From Bathynomus jamesi (taxonomy: Eukaryota > Arthropoda > Malacostraca > Isopoda > Cirolanidae), in NCBI GenBank assembly GCA_023014485.1, contig JAJOZX010000482.1, positions 1,281,501-1,345,500 of the forward strand: 64,000 nucleotides of DNA, in the 5' to 3' direction. The translations under genes and the position numbers were made by a program. Below the pieces are notes generated by a model. That model had not been told where the DNA came from. It saw nothing but the letters and a program-made list of their open reading frames with translations, and did no database searches. Below are positions 33,972 to 45,436 of the stretch, piece by piece (positions within the stretch are counted from its first letter, which is position 1; each line of letters starts with the position of its first letter).

Positions 33972-34044
33972 ATTCTTAGGGTATCTGAAACATAAAAACA
34001 AACGTTTAAATTTTCCTATGTATGGAAACTTACGGCCCACCCTG
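32860..34044 (-). mobile_element. Mariner-like element, DD41D type, near-intact
   Basis: Perfect 34-bp inverted repeats begin CAGGGTGGGCCGTAAGTTTC. The element is 1185 bp, in a TA tract, so the TA duplication is embedded in the microsatellite. A single long transposase frame fills it. Perfect TIRs and the open frame point to a recent insertion. Confidence 0.95.
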
Positions 34045-34094
<50 letters not shown>

Positions 34095-34587
34095 TCTAAA
34101 AGGGTACAAAACTCTGCAAGCCAAACAGATAACACCAAATCCACAAGTCAGGGATCTTGGAGTAATAATGTCGTCGGATACAGAATTCAGAGAGCACTAT
34201 GACATCAAAATTACAAAGGCTAGAAAAATAATGGGAATCATCTGGAGGAGCTTCCGCAGCAGAAAAGCAAACATCATGCTCAAATTATGGAAGAGTCTAG
34301 TCCTACCAATAATTAAGCATTGTTCAGTACTCACAAGCCCATACAGAAAACGAGACATTGCGAACACTGAAGTTATACAAAGGACTTTTACATCTAAGAT
34401 AGAGGAAACGGAAGGTGATGACTACTGGTCTCGACTACAATCACTGAAACTCTACTCTTTCGAAAGAAGGCGGAGCTGTACACAATAATATACATATGGA
34501 AAATACTTGAGGGCTCTGTCCCTAACCTTAGAAATGAAGTAGAAACAAACTGGAATGAGAGAAAAGGCAGATTTGTACGGTCCCAGC
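34095..34587 (+). pseudogene. CR1/L2-like LINE RT C-terminal fragment
   Basis: Reads VRDLGVIMSSDTEFREHYDI, then LWKSLVLPIIKHCSVLTSPY, EVIQRTFTSKIEETEGDDYW and SLKLYSFERR, the thumb/C-terminal region of CR1/L2-clade ORF2. A frameshift near 34475 is followed by IYIWKILEGSVPN. It is cut at 34588 by a sequence starting CAGGCACGTCGCCAGG, a hAT-like end whose partner I could not find. Confidence 0.7.
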
Positions 34588-35040
34588 TCAGGCACGTCGC
34601 CAGGTCTATAATCATAGGGGGACAATTCATAGATGTAGGGGGGCAGGATAATTTCAGATCAAACTAAATTTACAGGATGCAACGTTTCAGAATAAGTATT
34701 TCTTATGGTGTAATTAAAAAACAAAACTCATTTATTATTTTCCTTCTTCTAAATTAATAGGAACGACCCCAAAAAAAAAATTTTCAAAATTATTTTTTCA
34801 TTCAGGACTGAAGAGGATATATAAAGGCAGAAAAAATCAAATACCATGGACTTGTATTTCAATTACTCTGCTTTCACTCAAAAACTTCCTTATTTTCATT
34901 TACTTCATTTACTAGCATCACAGAACCCTTTTCTACTTGTACTGATACAGTGGGATTCATAACTCACTTATTTTAGACGATACAAATGAAAAGGCACAGG
35001 ACGATGGTACGAGTTTAAATTTCGAACTCACTACTCAGGA
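34588..35040. other. Unresolved repeat, left end hAT-like
   Basis: Starts CAGGCACGTCGCCAGG, G-run rich, then AT-rich non-coding DNA. No right terminus found. Confidence 0.3.
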
Positions 35041-35262
35041 TGTCGAGCACGTTATGTACAATAACTATCGATACCACCACGAGGTTGCAGCACCTGAATA
35101 ACTTCAAGAACCAGCTGGACAGATTCCTGTGCAAAGTCCTACTACGAGGGCAGGAGGAGATCAGACAGCAATTCCTCCTTCACCAAATCCCGCAAATGAG
35201 GCGGAATGCTGCAGAGGGGTCGACCGTAGGTCGATCCTGAACCGTCGTTTGAACTCACCTAA

Positions 35263-35265
<3 letters not shown>
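35040..35265 (+). pseudogene. LINE 3' end (CR1/L2-like), copy 1
   Basis: Reads LNNFKNQLDRFLCKV, then QIPQMRRNAAEGSTVGRS and a stop, then a short 3' tail ending in a TA tract (35266-35306). The minus-strand copy at 46490-46745 has the same ending. The upstream body is missing: a 5' truncation typical of LINEs. Confidence 0.7.

Positions 35266-35306
<41 letters not shown>
35266..35306. repeat. TA microsatellite
   Basis: (TA)n at the 3' end of the LINE copy, probably its terminal microsatellite. Confidence 0.9.
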
Positions 35307-35313
<7 letters not shown>

Positions 35314-35715
35314 GTTTGCTTGTACCTTGTGGTGAATGGACGTACTGTATCTTTCTCTGTATTTAACACCCAAATTAGAAGGGAATAAACGACTCGGCGG
35401 TTTATTCTGTTTACACCCGAAGGTGTATAAAGTATCAGTGAATCCGTGCATATAATATATAAAGTGAAATTCATTAAAACTAAGAAAGTGCAATACAGTT
35501 TACATAATTTATTACCAGTTTTAACGTATATATTCAAAACGAAATACGGTTGGCATTCGAGAAAGTTGAAACAAGGCAGGAAAAAGGTCATAAAACACAA
35601 AGGTCAGAAAACCCTCAAAAAACCCTCGACCATCGAAAGGAAAGAAATAGAAATAAAAATAAATAAATAAGAAAGAATTTTGTGTGTATTTTTTTTTACG
35701 CTAATTAAGGAATAG

Positions 35716-36737
35716 CAATGGCTATGGGTCCAAATTCTCACTTAATCTGTAATTTGTGTAATCTGGAAACAACGGAAAACGGCGATTAGGTGTGATTTCT
35801 GTCAACGACTGCAAGACTTCATCTGCATGAATTGGAATGATAGGGAAATAACTCTTGTCTCGAACGCGAAACACGTCATGGAGATCAAATTTCTATGTGG
35901 CGCATGTACACAGACGGTAAATTCATTCGCGGTATTTAAAGAAATGGAGATAGCAGACTCGAATGTTACAAAAAAGAATGAAATAATGGGGACACAAGGG
36001 TCCGGAAATTTCCCAACGAAAAACCGAGTGAATGAGAGAGGACGAAATAACGAATAACAGCATAATAACCAGGCCTGGATTAACCATTAAGCAAAATAAG
36101 CACGTGCTTAGGGCACCAAGGGAAGGGGGCACCACAGAGTTTTAATAAAATAAAATTAATAAATAAAATTAAAAAACAGGTTATATTTAATATAGTTGTG
36201 GGGTCTGGCCTGGGGGATGGCCTGGAAGAAACTGAATTTTTAATCTATTATTTCACATTCAGCACTTATTGAGTCTTAATGTCTTGTCAGTTAGACAATG
36301 GAAGGGTCGAGGGGGAACCATTGTTGGGCTGTGCTTAGGGCATCAGTTGGCCTTAATCCGGCCCTGATAATAACGGACAACAATTTAATAACGAAAACAA
36401 TATAAACAACATAATACGGAAGGAAGACGTAGATGAAAGAAAAGAAATAAGTAGAAGTTGCGAAGTAGTCAAACTGTCCAACGAGCGAAATGATAAAAAG
36501 ATAATAACTAAAAACGTAGAAAATAAACAGCCAAAGAAAAATGATAATACCAAAATTAAGAATTTTGAAAATAATAAGAAAACAGGAAGTAGAAGCGTGG
36601 AAATTATCGTATGTAATTACTACGCAAAAGGGAACTGCAGATATCGGGATGGGCAACGTATATATGCACATCCCACATTATGCAACACGCATTACACAAG
36701 TGGATACTGCAAATTTGATAAGAAATGCAAGTTCGGC
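35716..36737 (+). pseudogene. LINE ORF with PHD/RING-like and CCCH zinc fingers, left part
   Basis: N-terminus: LICNLCNLETTENG, then CDFCQRLQDFICMNWNDREI, then KFLCGACTQTV, a PHD/RING-like Cys pattern. After a low-complexity Asn/Lys/Glu region come CCCH-like fingers: VCNYYAKGNCRYRDGQRIYA, then LCNTHYTSGYCKFDKKCKF. Interrupted by a hAT MITE (36070-36366) and by the large hAT at 36738. One in-frame stop (near 36054) and a frameshift near 35790 are seen. With the hAT removed, CKF continues as HHLTVCNTYARYGICKY at 45437. An endonuclease start (IILANIQGLKS) follows, so this is a LINE protein and not a host CCCH gene. Confidence 0.6.
36070..36366. mobile_element. hAT MITE
   Basis: Ends CAGGCCTGGATTAACC and inverted GGCCTTAATCCGGCCCTG, with a perfect 8-bp duplication ATAATAAC (36062-36069, 36367-36374). 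Non-coding, 297 bp. Confidence 0.95.
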
Positions 36738-37635
36738 CAGTGGCGTATCAAGGGAGGGGCGAGAGGGGCGACCGCCCCGAGCGGCACTTCCCGAGGGGCG
36801 GCAAATTACTGTCAGGCGGGCGCAGTATGCAAAATTTTGGGTTTTTTTATGTTTTAAAATGCAAACCCTCCAAAAATTATATCTCATCATTGTCGCGCGT
36901 TATTTGTGTACAAAATATCCATGGTTTTTGATGAAAAATCATCATTAAATGCTATATATGCCACCTCAATGCCACTATTTCCACAAATAGTTGCGTTAAA
37001 TTTTCACATCGGAAAGGTTGCCAGCCCTATTTTTCAGACTTTCCCTATATTATTTAGGTTAGGCTTTGCATTCTTTGAGCTTTGATGATGTAATAATTAA
37101 TGGTTGTTTTATTTGCAGATACCCTACTGAATTAGCAAACATGAGCAAACGACAGAGACTGAGTGGTGCTGCATACAAGAATCTTCGCGAAAAAAAAGAG
37201 GAGGAAGGCAAGCGTGCTGCTAAGCGATTTCATCAGTTAATGGGATTCTCAGACACACCTTCAGTGCCTTCTGGGAAGCAAGGAGATCAACCGCAATGTG
37301 ATATATCTTTAGAGATAGATGTTCAAGCGGCAACTTCAAGTGAACCCCCAAATAATCAGGATGAACCCTCATCTACATCACAAAGTCACCCACCCACCAT
37401 CACCACAGAGTCTGTTTAACGATTCTGGCAACTGGCCCGTTCCAATGACGGACAATTTGAGAATCGAACTCATTAAACGTGGACTATCACATTTGAAAAA
37501 CATGAATGGACCCTTTCCAGCTGATTCAAACAATAGGTCAATGTCAAAAGTTTGGTATTTCAAAACTTTGGAAAATGGCGAAAAAATTGAAAGGTCATGG
37601 CTAATCTTCTCACCTTCAAAATGTAGCTTGCATTG

Positions 37636-37805
37636 TGATATGAAAAGAATAGACCCGTAAACAAGGCTTTATTCAACTCAAAACATAACATACATCTGAA
37701 AAGCAGAAAACAAAATTAGTGGAAGCAAACACTGAAACACATATGCAATATTAATAATATAAGGAAGCAGTAATGGTCAGTGATAATTATTACATTATCA
37801 CGACA
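37636..37805 (-). repeat. Gypsy-like LTR (3' LTR)
   Basis: 170 bp, TG...CA ends, matches the split right LTR. Confidence 0.9.
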
Positions 37806-37827
37806 TTCTCCCCGCCTAGCAGAGAAA

Positions 37828-39160
37828 TCACCATCCATAACGTTGGGGCTCTCGACGCTCTCGAGTGGAACGTCGCAATAGAGCGGCAGTTCCGAGCAGT
37901 TTCTTTAAGGTATTAAAAGCTGTGATGGCTTCGGGGTTTAAAGGAAACGTTTTTGCTTGATACAGTGGTCGAGCCTTATCGGAGAATTCAGGAATCCATT
38001 TCGCATAATACGCAAACATGCCAAGGATCCGCTGAAGCGCTGAAGAATTAGTAGGAGGTAAGAGGTCCTGAAGTGGTTTTAACCTGTCCGGACCCGGTTT
38101 GATCAGACCGTTTTCTAGTTGATAGCCAAGTATATTACCGATTTTGACTTGTTGAAGGTCAGATTCCTTCGTCTAGCCGCCGCAATGAAGTTTGCAAGAT
38201 TAGTGTCGTGTTCCTTTTGGTCCCGTCCAGCGATAGTGATATTATATAGGTAAGGAAATGCGCCACAGAGACCCTCTTCCTCAACGAATTTGTCGATGAC
38301 CCTTTGGAAGACTGCAACTCCATTAGTAACGCCGAATGGTACCCGGGTGAACTGGTACAATTTCCGTTTGCTTCAAATGCAGTAAAAGGCTTTTCCGAAT
38401 CATGGATACGTATTTGATAATATGCACTCTTCAAATCAAACGTCGAGAAAACTTTATACTTTGCTAAATCATTGATCATGTTTTGAATTCTAGGAAGCGG
38501 GTAGGCGTCGAGGTCAGTATAGATATTGACCGTACATGAGTAGTCGATACAGAGTCGCTTCCTGTGGCGCTCTGTCTCATCCTTTGCGATGACTATCTGC
38601 GCTCTCCAGGGCGATGTGCTAGGCTCGATAATACCTTCGGAGAGGAGGTTGCGGATCTCCTGGGCGATGAATTCTCGGTCCGTCGAGCCAAAGCCCCTAG
38701 ACTTTGTGGCTATTGGTTTAGCGTCCCTCTTCATGTTAGCGAATAGGAGAGGCTCTGGTATGTCCGCTGCAATCAAACAACAGGTGGCATTATTTTGATT
38801 GGAAATTCGGAGCTCAGGCTTCTCTCCACCATAGTCAATTGTCACCGAAGAATGCTGCTTCTGGAAGTCTATGCCAAGTATGATATCACCGCATAGATCT
38901 CTCACTACTCCAAGACGCGTTCTCGGGTAATCGCAATTGCTCAATTGCAAATCCGTAATGCAGATCCCAGTCACGGGAGCGACTACTGAAGTCATAGCTA
39001 GGGTAATATCTTGCTGTACTGGTTCAATACAAAGCTGCAGTCGACGAGCGACCTTTTCATTTATAAAGCTGTTAGTGCTTGCTGAGTCGACAAGGGCTGG
39101 AACTGGAAGCCCATTGATCGTAACCGTGATGCAAGAGTAACGCAGACTCTGTGGAACTGC
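37828..39160 (-). pseudogene. Gypsy-like pol remnant: protease and reverse transcriptase
   Basis: Protease active-site phrase VPALVDSAST near 39100. RT blocks: CIDYSCTVNIYTDLDAYPLP, FSTFDLKSAYYQIRI (first catalytic Asp) and, after a one-base shift, PFGVTNGVAVFQRVID. The box expected as YxDD reads YLYN, so both active-site Asp are lost. The thumb (LQRILGMFAYYAKWIPEFSD) runs into LLRRSTRERREPQRYG, a tail typical of the integrase end. RNase H and the integrase core are therefore missing by internal deletion. It is non-functional. Confidence 0.85.
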
Positions 39161-39162
39161 AG

Positions 39163-39984
39163 CTATGATTGAGCAGAGGGAGGGGAAAAGATAGATGCGG
39201 TAATTCTTTTAGTTGTCTTGGACTGACAGACCTTCGCCCAGTGACCCACTTTGCCACATGATGAACAATCAGAGTTCTTGGCTGGACACTTGGCTCGGGG
39301 ATGGATACCACCCCCACAGAACCAACACTGTTGCTTTTTTACGGTAGCAACAGCAATCGTAGAACGCTCAATCTGATCATTTTGCTGAGAGGCTGACGTG
39401 GTTGTGTCCCCAGACGGCTGGTAGAGTTCTGTGACCGCCGTGAATTGACCAACCGATTGGTATGATTCTGAGTTACGTTGCGCAAGGTCAAGAGCTCTAG
39501 CCCGGTCGTATGCCTGCGTGAGAGTCAGGGTTTCATTCTCCAAAAGACGCTGCCGGATCACCGCAGAGGAGAGTCCGTTGATAAAGGCGTCACGAACAAG
39601 TTCCACTCTGTATTCTTCCGCCGATACAGGTTTCAGATCGCAATGCTTGCTGAGTCTGTGCAATTCCTGGAGAAATTCGTCCAACGATTCAGACACCTGT
39701 TGTCGTCTTGTGGCGAGAAGATGCCTAGCGAATATTACATTCTTTTTCTTTACATATAGTTTCTCAAGCACCGCCATGGCGGCACCATAAGTCGTCTCGT
39801 TGGCAATGTGCTCATATATATCAGCCGATACATATCTTGCTAAATAACGATTTCTATCAGGGGCCTGATCTCCGCATTCTGTGATGAAATTTTCAAAAGT
39901 TCTTCGCCAGTGCTTAAATTCTTTTTCCGCATTTGGAACGTTTGGATCAATGACTAGTTTTTCCGGGCATAATATACGTTCCAT
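39163..39984 (-). CDS. Gypsy-like Gag with two zinc knuckles
   Basis: An open 273-aa frame from MERILCPEKLVIDPNVPNAE. The N-terminal half has the retrotransposon gag pattern (FKHWRRTFENFITECGDQ, SLDEFLQELHRLSKHCDL). Two CCHC-like knuckles follow near the end: CWFCGGGIHPRAKC and CSSCGKVGHWAKVC. The role would be particle assembly and RNA packaging. The frame is intact although pol downstream is dead. pol starts in another frame. Confidence 0.85.
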   Translation of the reverse strand: MERILCPEKLVIDPNVPNAEKEFKHWRRTFENFITECGDQAPDRNRYLARYVSADIYEHIANETTYGAAMAVLEKLYVKKKNVIFARHLLATRRQQVSESLDEFLQELHRLSKHCDLKPVSAEEYRVELVRDAFINGLSSAVIRQRLLENETLTLTQAYDRARALDLAQRNSESYQSVGQFTAVTELYQPSGDTTTSASQQNDQIERSTIAVATVKKQQCWFCGGGIHPRAKCPAKNSDCSSCGKVGHWAKVCQSKTTKRITASIFSPPSAQS

Positions 39985-40243
39985 ATTTTGATTTTCAAAA
40001 AACTGACTAAGTGACTTTAAACTAATATGTCAAAGCTAATCGACTCTCTGAATGGCTGAGTCTCATCTGAATCTAAATGACTTCTCTAAATGACTGAATC
40101 ATTGAATGAGTTGAATAAATTGATATGAAAAGAATAGACCCGTAAACAAGGCTTTATTCAACTCAAAACATAACATACATCTGAAAAGCAGAAAACAAAA
40201 TTAGTGGAAGCAAACACTGAAACACATATGCAATATTAATAAT

Positions 40244-43150
40244 TCACTGGGCAACACGTATTTTATTGAATGATATCTGACACTTGATTCTAGGTAATTT
40301 GGGTGCGCTGAATACGAATTTCAACTCGGTTTGGCTCTATCAGGTCCTGATTCTTGTCGACAGCCTATGTGCCATTTTCCAGATTTTTCAAATTAGGACT
40401 AAAAAATTAAGTCATGTGTTAAAAAAACAAACAGATATGAAGCTTTCACTGTGGCAAAAATTTTCTTTTGTAAGACTTTCTAGCGTATTTGCTTGTTGAT
40501 GGCAGGTCTCTTTTCAAGCACCAGCAGTAATCAGCCATCATGTGGGAATCCCAGCGGCCTTGGTACCGTTCCTCCATAATTTTGATATCTTGGTGGAATC
40601 TCTCCCCTTGTTCGTCACTTACATCACCTAAATTACTTGGAAATTGGTCAAGATGGCTATTCAAAAAATGCATTTTTATGCTCATATTGCAACCTAACTC
40701 TTTGTAGTCCCTTAAAAGTTTTTTTACGATTTCTTCGTAGTTATCTGCCCTATAATTGCCTAAAAGTTTTCTATCAAGTCCACGAATGAGAACCAGCCAT
40801 TTCTTTCGCGTTCATTCATGACATTAGGAAAATTGCTGTCTTTAATCATTGTTCTTATTTGTGGACCGTCGAAAATTCCCGCCTTGATTTTTTCATAACT
40901 TAAACTTGGAAATTTTGAAGTTATGTATTTGAAACACTCGCCGTTCGTATCTAAAGCTTTTACATATTGTTTAATGAGGCCTAGTTTTATATGCAGAGGA
41001 GGAATATGATTTTATCTCTGCTCACTAAAGGTGGATTAATTACGTTTTTTTCTCCGACAGTAAGTGATGTTCGTGCTGGCCAGATTTGTTTGAAATAATG
41101 TTCTTCCTTGGCTCTGCTGTCCCATAAGCAAAGGAAGCAGGGATATTTAGTATACCCTCCTTGTTGTCCTAGCAGAAAATTAACCATTTTTAAGTCAACA
41201 CATATGATCCACTCGTGCTCCCTATATTTGATAAGATTTAAAACCTTTTCTATATGTTCATACTTTTCTTTTAATTTTGTTGAGTGCCCAATCGGTATCG
41301 AGCCGTATAGATTGCCATTATGCAACAACACACACTTAAGACTTCTTTTCGAACTGTCTAAAAACAAGCGCCAATCATTTGCATCGTAAGACTCAACCCC
41401 CATCTTCTTTAACAAACCAACTATGTCGCAGCAATATACTAAACTATCCTCTGTTCTAAAATATTTAACAAGTTCTTCTTCTCTTTTTCTGTAAAATGAA
41501 ATGTATGTGTTTGAAGTAAGCAAGTTTTTCTCTTTAAGTCTTGAAGCTAAAATTTCCGCAGCCTTTTTGGCAAATTTAGATCCCTTACAAGATCATTCAA
41601 CTCGGCCTGGTTAAACTTTTGCGGATCGTTTTGACTTTCAAATACGCTGGGGTCAAAATCGGTGTCTGACTCCTCAAAGTGCATAACAATATTTTCAGGA
41701 ACATCTTCAACTAATTCTTGAGTTGGCAGACCCTTAAATTTTGGAATGGGGATCTCATTTGAATGTAGCACAGGTCGTATCGCGGTGTCGAAATTTGGGT
41801 ACTCGATACAATGTTTATTTTTCTTAGTGAAGCCCGAAGTCTTGACAAAGCAAAGGTAGCAATCGGTCTCGTGGTTAGTAGGCTCTCGCCACACCTGATA
41901 TGGAAAAAAAATTGTAAAGCGTTAACAAAAGCGACGAGAGACTTGTTTTTATGAATTTTATCAAGTTATCACCCAAACATTTAACATTTATGTGTTTCAA
42001 CCTTATGCAATATTTGAGATTCTTATAAACATTTTCTGTAAATTTTTGTTTATGTACCTAAGTTACAATTACATTTAGGTAAGTTACAGTATACTAGTGA
42101 TTAAATTACGTAGTTTTATGAAATCATAAACTTACCATCGGAACTCCAAAAGGTATTTTTGAATCCGAACCCTTCGTCCAATGTCGCAGTCTTTCAATGC
42201 ATATAGTGCAGGCTTTATGTGGAGCCACGATTTATCTTGGTCCCCCAGTTTTATGCCAAAATAAGCTAAGTAAGCTCTTTTTACGAAGTCAGTTATATTT
42301 GCTCGTTGATGTGGAAGTGTAAAATTTCCACATATATAACAGAAGGAATCAGGGTTGTTTTTGCATTTGAACTTTCTAGTGCTTGATGACATATTGCTTG
42401 ATTGTTCTGCCAATTTGTAAAGGTATTTAAAGCCCTTAATTCATATAAATTTAAGAAAATCTGAAATATAAACACAAAAATTAGTTTAAATAGGTACTTA
42501 TTATGAAATAGGTACTTACAATCTATGAAATTAAACTAGAAACACGGATGAGTAGGTACAATATAAATTACGTCTAATTAAATCAACTATATTAAATCAC
42601 GATGACAAAATTACTCACTAAATCATATGCCAATTCAAAATTATGTTAATGCCCAAACTTAATTAACTAACTCAACTGACTGACTGACTGACTGATTGAA
42701 TTGACTGATTAACTCTGGAAACGAGTCGCTTTTATATATTTTAGTTGTCCCTCTAGAATACTCTACAGAGAACAGGAACGCTCGAGAAAATTTTAGAATT
42801 CTATGATATTTTTAGCTTAATTTACTATATTAAAATGGTTAAAAATCACAAAATTAAAAATATTTTTAGGGTGTTACATATAAAATATACATAATACAAC
42901 AATACCATAACAATAGGTACAAATACCTAGATAAAAACCTAGTTGCATAATGTGTAACTGCAAAAAGACTTAGCGAGTATTGAGAAAAAAACCTTTTTAT
43001 GAATACGACGAAAGAGGAGGGGTGTTGAGCAAAATCAGGACCTGATAGAGCAAAACCGAGTAAAAATTCGTGCTCAGCGCACCCAAATTACCTAGAAGTA
43101 ACTGTCAAATCTAATTCAATAGACAAAAATTTGAAATTTGTTCCCCAGTG
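40244..43150 (-). mobile_element. CACTG-ended DNA transposon (CMC-like) inside the Gypsy LTR
   Basis: Inverted ends CACTGGGCAACA and CACTGGGGAACA, flanked by TAAT (40240-40243, 43151-43154). The LTR length agrees exactly: 123+51-4 = 170, the length of the uninterrupted LTR, which supports a 4-bp duplication. CACTG ends and a 4-bp duplication suggest the CACTA/Mirage/Chapaev group, but this is inference. The transposase is on the minus strand and frameshifted. Confidence 0.7.
40446..42413 (-). pseudogene. Transposase of the CACTG-ended element
   Basis: Exon 1 (42413-42135): KFKCKNNPDSFCYICGNF, then FVKRAYLAYFGIKLGDQDKS, a frameshift, and a donor ATG|GTAAGTTT. Exon 2 starts at CATATCAG|GTGTGGCGAG: VWREPTNHETDCYLCFVK. 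Catalytic-like blocks: WRLFLDSSKRSLKCVLLHNG (Asp), WIICVDLKMVNFLLGQQGGY (Asp), then YPCFLCLWDSR. After shifts near 41010 and 40790 come SKFPSLSYEKIKAGIFDGPQ and SDEQGERFHQDIKIMEERYQ (Glu). The stop is at 40446. The family is abundant in arthropod and cnidarian genomes. At least three frameshifts make this copy inactive. Confidence 0.7.
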
Positions 43151-45436
43151 TAATATAAGGAAGCAGTAATGGTCAGTGATAATTATTACATTATCACGAC
43201 ACATTGCTTTTGCTGTCGTCTCTTCAACAACATCTCCAGTGCATTTGGAAAAGAAGGAGATTTTTTGCCTGGAGGAAACTGAATCCAAGAGTACCTGAAC
43301 ATGAAAACAGTCCATATCATACCCGATGCTTTGAACAATGGAAAGAGTTGTCTATGCGCCTTCAGTTGAATGCTACAATAGATAATGCACATCAGTTGCA
43401 AATAAAACATGCTACTGCTAAGTGGAAAGAAATACTGAGACGAATTTATGACTGCATCATGTTCTTGGCAAAACAAGATCTTGCATTCCGAGGGCACCGA
43501 GAGAACTTAAATGAAGAAGCTGGGCTAGCTGGCAATTCTGGAAACTTTTTGGAGTTAATAAAACTAATGGGCAAATATGACCCAGTAATTAGGGAACATC
43601 TTACAAAAATACGAATGACTGACAAGATATCCACTACGTATTTGTCACCTAACATTCAAAATGAGTTCATCACACTAATCGGCTGTAATGTTCGAAAATG
43701 TATAATTGATAATGTGTCTAGTGCAAAGTACTTTGCAATAATTTTCGATAGTACACCAGATATATCGCATATTGATCAGATGTCTCAGGTAATTCGCTAT
43801 GTGTCGATTAAAGATGGTAATGTAGAGGTGAAGGAATCCTTCGTTGATTTTATTAAATTAGAGGGGAAGACTGCTGAGGCAGTTACTGATCTCATTGTCA
43901 CTAAGCTCCGTGAGGATGGGCTGGATATCCAGAATTGTTATGGTCAAGGGTATGACAATGCTGCTACGATGGCAGGTATTCATCTTGGAGTTCAACGCAG
44001 AATTCTTGATGTTAGCAAACACGCTGTTTTCATTCCTTGCAATAACCACTCGCTGAACTTGGCTGGAGTTCATGCCGCGGGACTGAGTCCTAATGCTGTA
44101 ACTTTCTTTGGAACAATTGAACGAATTTTCGTCTACTTTTCTTCCTCTACTCATCGTTGGGATGTCTTAACAAAACATTCCAAAATCACTGTCAAGCGAG
44201 TCTCTGATACGCGGTGGAGTGCTAAGTATGATGCTGTTTCTAGTCTTAAGAAGAACTTGACTCACGTTGTTAGTGCCTTGGAAGAACTGAGTGAAGGGGT
44301 CTCCAAAAATCTGGACACAAAGGGCGATGCTGAAGCTCTGTTGACCTCCATCATGTCATACATATTCATTGTATACTTATTTTTCTGGGATCCAGTGCTG
44401 AAAGAAATCAATGATGCTCAGCTATATTTTCAAAGAAAGGGACTTGCTTTGGACCAGTGTGCATTAAAAATGAACTCTTTATCCGTGTTTTTAACTAATG
44501 AACGAGAGGCAGTAGTATCAAACGCTGCAGATGCCGCCGAAGAGTTCTGTAATGAAATGGATATCAGTATAGACCGCAGAGTCAGGAGACGGAGAAGAAT
44601 GCCTGGAGAGCAAGCTCGTGATGCTGGATTGACCGTGCAAGAGGATGTACGCAGAGAATTTTTTGAAATCATGGATCGTTTATTAGCAGAAATTGAAAAA
44701 CGCACAGTTTGTCTTAAAAACATGAATGATCGCTTTGAATTTCTGTCTCCTTCGTACCTTTGAATCAGTCCAAAGATGAAGAAATTAATACCAAGGTCAA
44801 TAATTTTTCTTCCATCTACAATGACATTAATCCAGGAAGTCTACTGGAAGAAATAAAGCGTTTGCGCCGACATTTGCTAAGTTTCGAAAGCATAAGCGTC
44901 GACGATGATCCAAAGAACTGGATATGTTAAAACTACTTCAGTGGATCGTTAAATGGGATCTAGTGGAATCTTTGCCTCATATAACAATTGCCCTCCGGAT
45001 CTGTCTAACTACATGCATGTTCGTGGCAAGTTGCGAACGAAGTTTCTCGAAACTGAAACTTATAAAAACTTACCTCAGGTCAACTGTAAGTCAATCTAGA
45101 CAGCAATTTGGCGATTATTTCAATTGAACGCGAAGTTGCAGAGACAATGGACATAGAAAAAATCATTCATGAATTTTCTGTTATGAAAGTCCGAAAATTT
45201 AACTAGGCATTATACATTATATAGTTATTGTTAAAATTATGTAGTGTATTATGTACGGTACATTATGTAGTATTGTTAAAATTGAAGTTGCTTTATTTAA
45301 GTTTTTCTTCCAATAAAAGTTTTGTTTAGAAGTGTATTTTTGTAAAGGAATTGTTTTTAAAATTGAAAATTGTTGCGGGGGGGGGGGGGCGTTGACATTT
45401 TCGCCCCGAGCGGCAAAAAGTATTGGTACGCCTCTG

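Larger units (their letters stand above)
37636..43201 (-). mobile_element. Ty3/Gypsy-like LTR retrotransposon, deleted, nested in the hAT
   Basis: LTRs of 170 bp: 37636-37805, and 40121-40243 plus 43151-43201 (split by another element). Both run TGATATGAAAAG...TCACGACA. The 5-bp duplication CATTG is at 37631-37635 and 43202-43206. A purine tract (GGCGGGGAGAA, minus strand) adjoins the 3' LTR. gag, protease and part of RT remain; RNase H and integrase are deleted. Confidence 0.9.
37141..45205 (+). pseudogene. hAT transposase, TTF/DUF4371/hATC, split by a Gypsy-like element
   Basis: Starts MSKRQRLSGAAYKNLREKKE, with an Arg/Lys-rich N-terminus like the relative at 22324. Then a Ser/Pro/Asn linker, a frameshift near 37415, and WYFKTLENGEKIERSWLIFS. 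The TTF finger is split: SKCSLH ends at the insertion, and CFCCRLFNN follows at 43202. The DUF4371/catalytic core (43204-44760) has FAIIFDSTPDISHIDQ, GQGYDNAATM and FIPCNNHSLNL. After frameshifts near 44760 and 45105, the hATC block reads FVASCERSFSKLKLIKTYLR and IIHEFSVMKVRKFN, stop near 45205. Catalytic residues look conserved, so the frameshifts are the main damage besides the insertion. Confidence 0.85.
36738..45436 (+). mobile_element. hAT element, TTF/DUF4371 type, hosting a nested retroelement
   Basis: Ends CAGTGGCGTATCAAG and inverted TTGGTACGCCTCTG. The duplication is CAAGTTC(G/C), with two extra bases at the left edge. Removing it rejoins the CCCH-finger LINE frame. About 3.1 kb once the Gypsy-like element (37636-43201) is excluded. 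Both subterminal regions contain CGCCCCGAGCGGC. Confidence 0.85.

Noticed and set aside
33615..33995. 126-aa plus-strand ORF
   Set aside because: Antisense to the mariner transposase.
34588..35040. Complete hAT element
   Set aside because: Only one plausible terminus; no inverted partner or octamer pair found.
36600..36737. Host CCCH zinc-finger gene
   Set aside because: The frame leads to an endonuclease-type start and is surrounded by LINE fragments.
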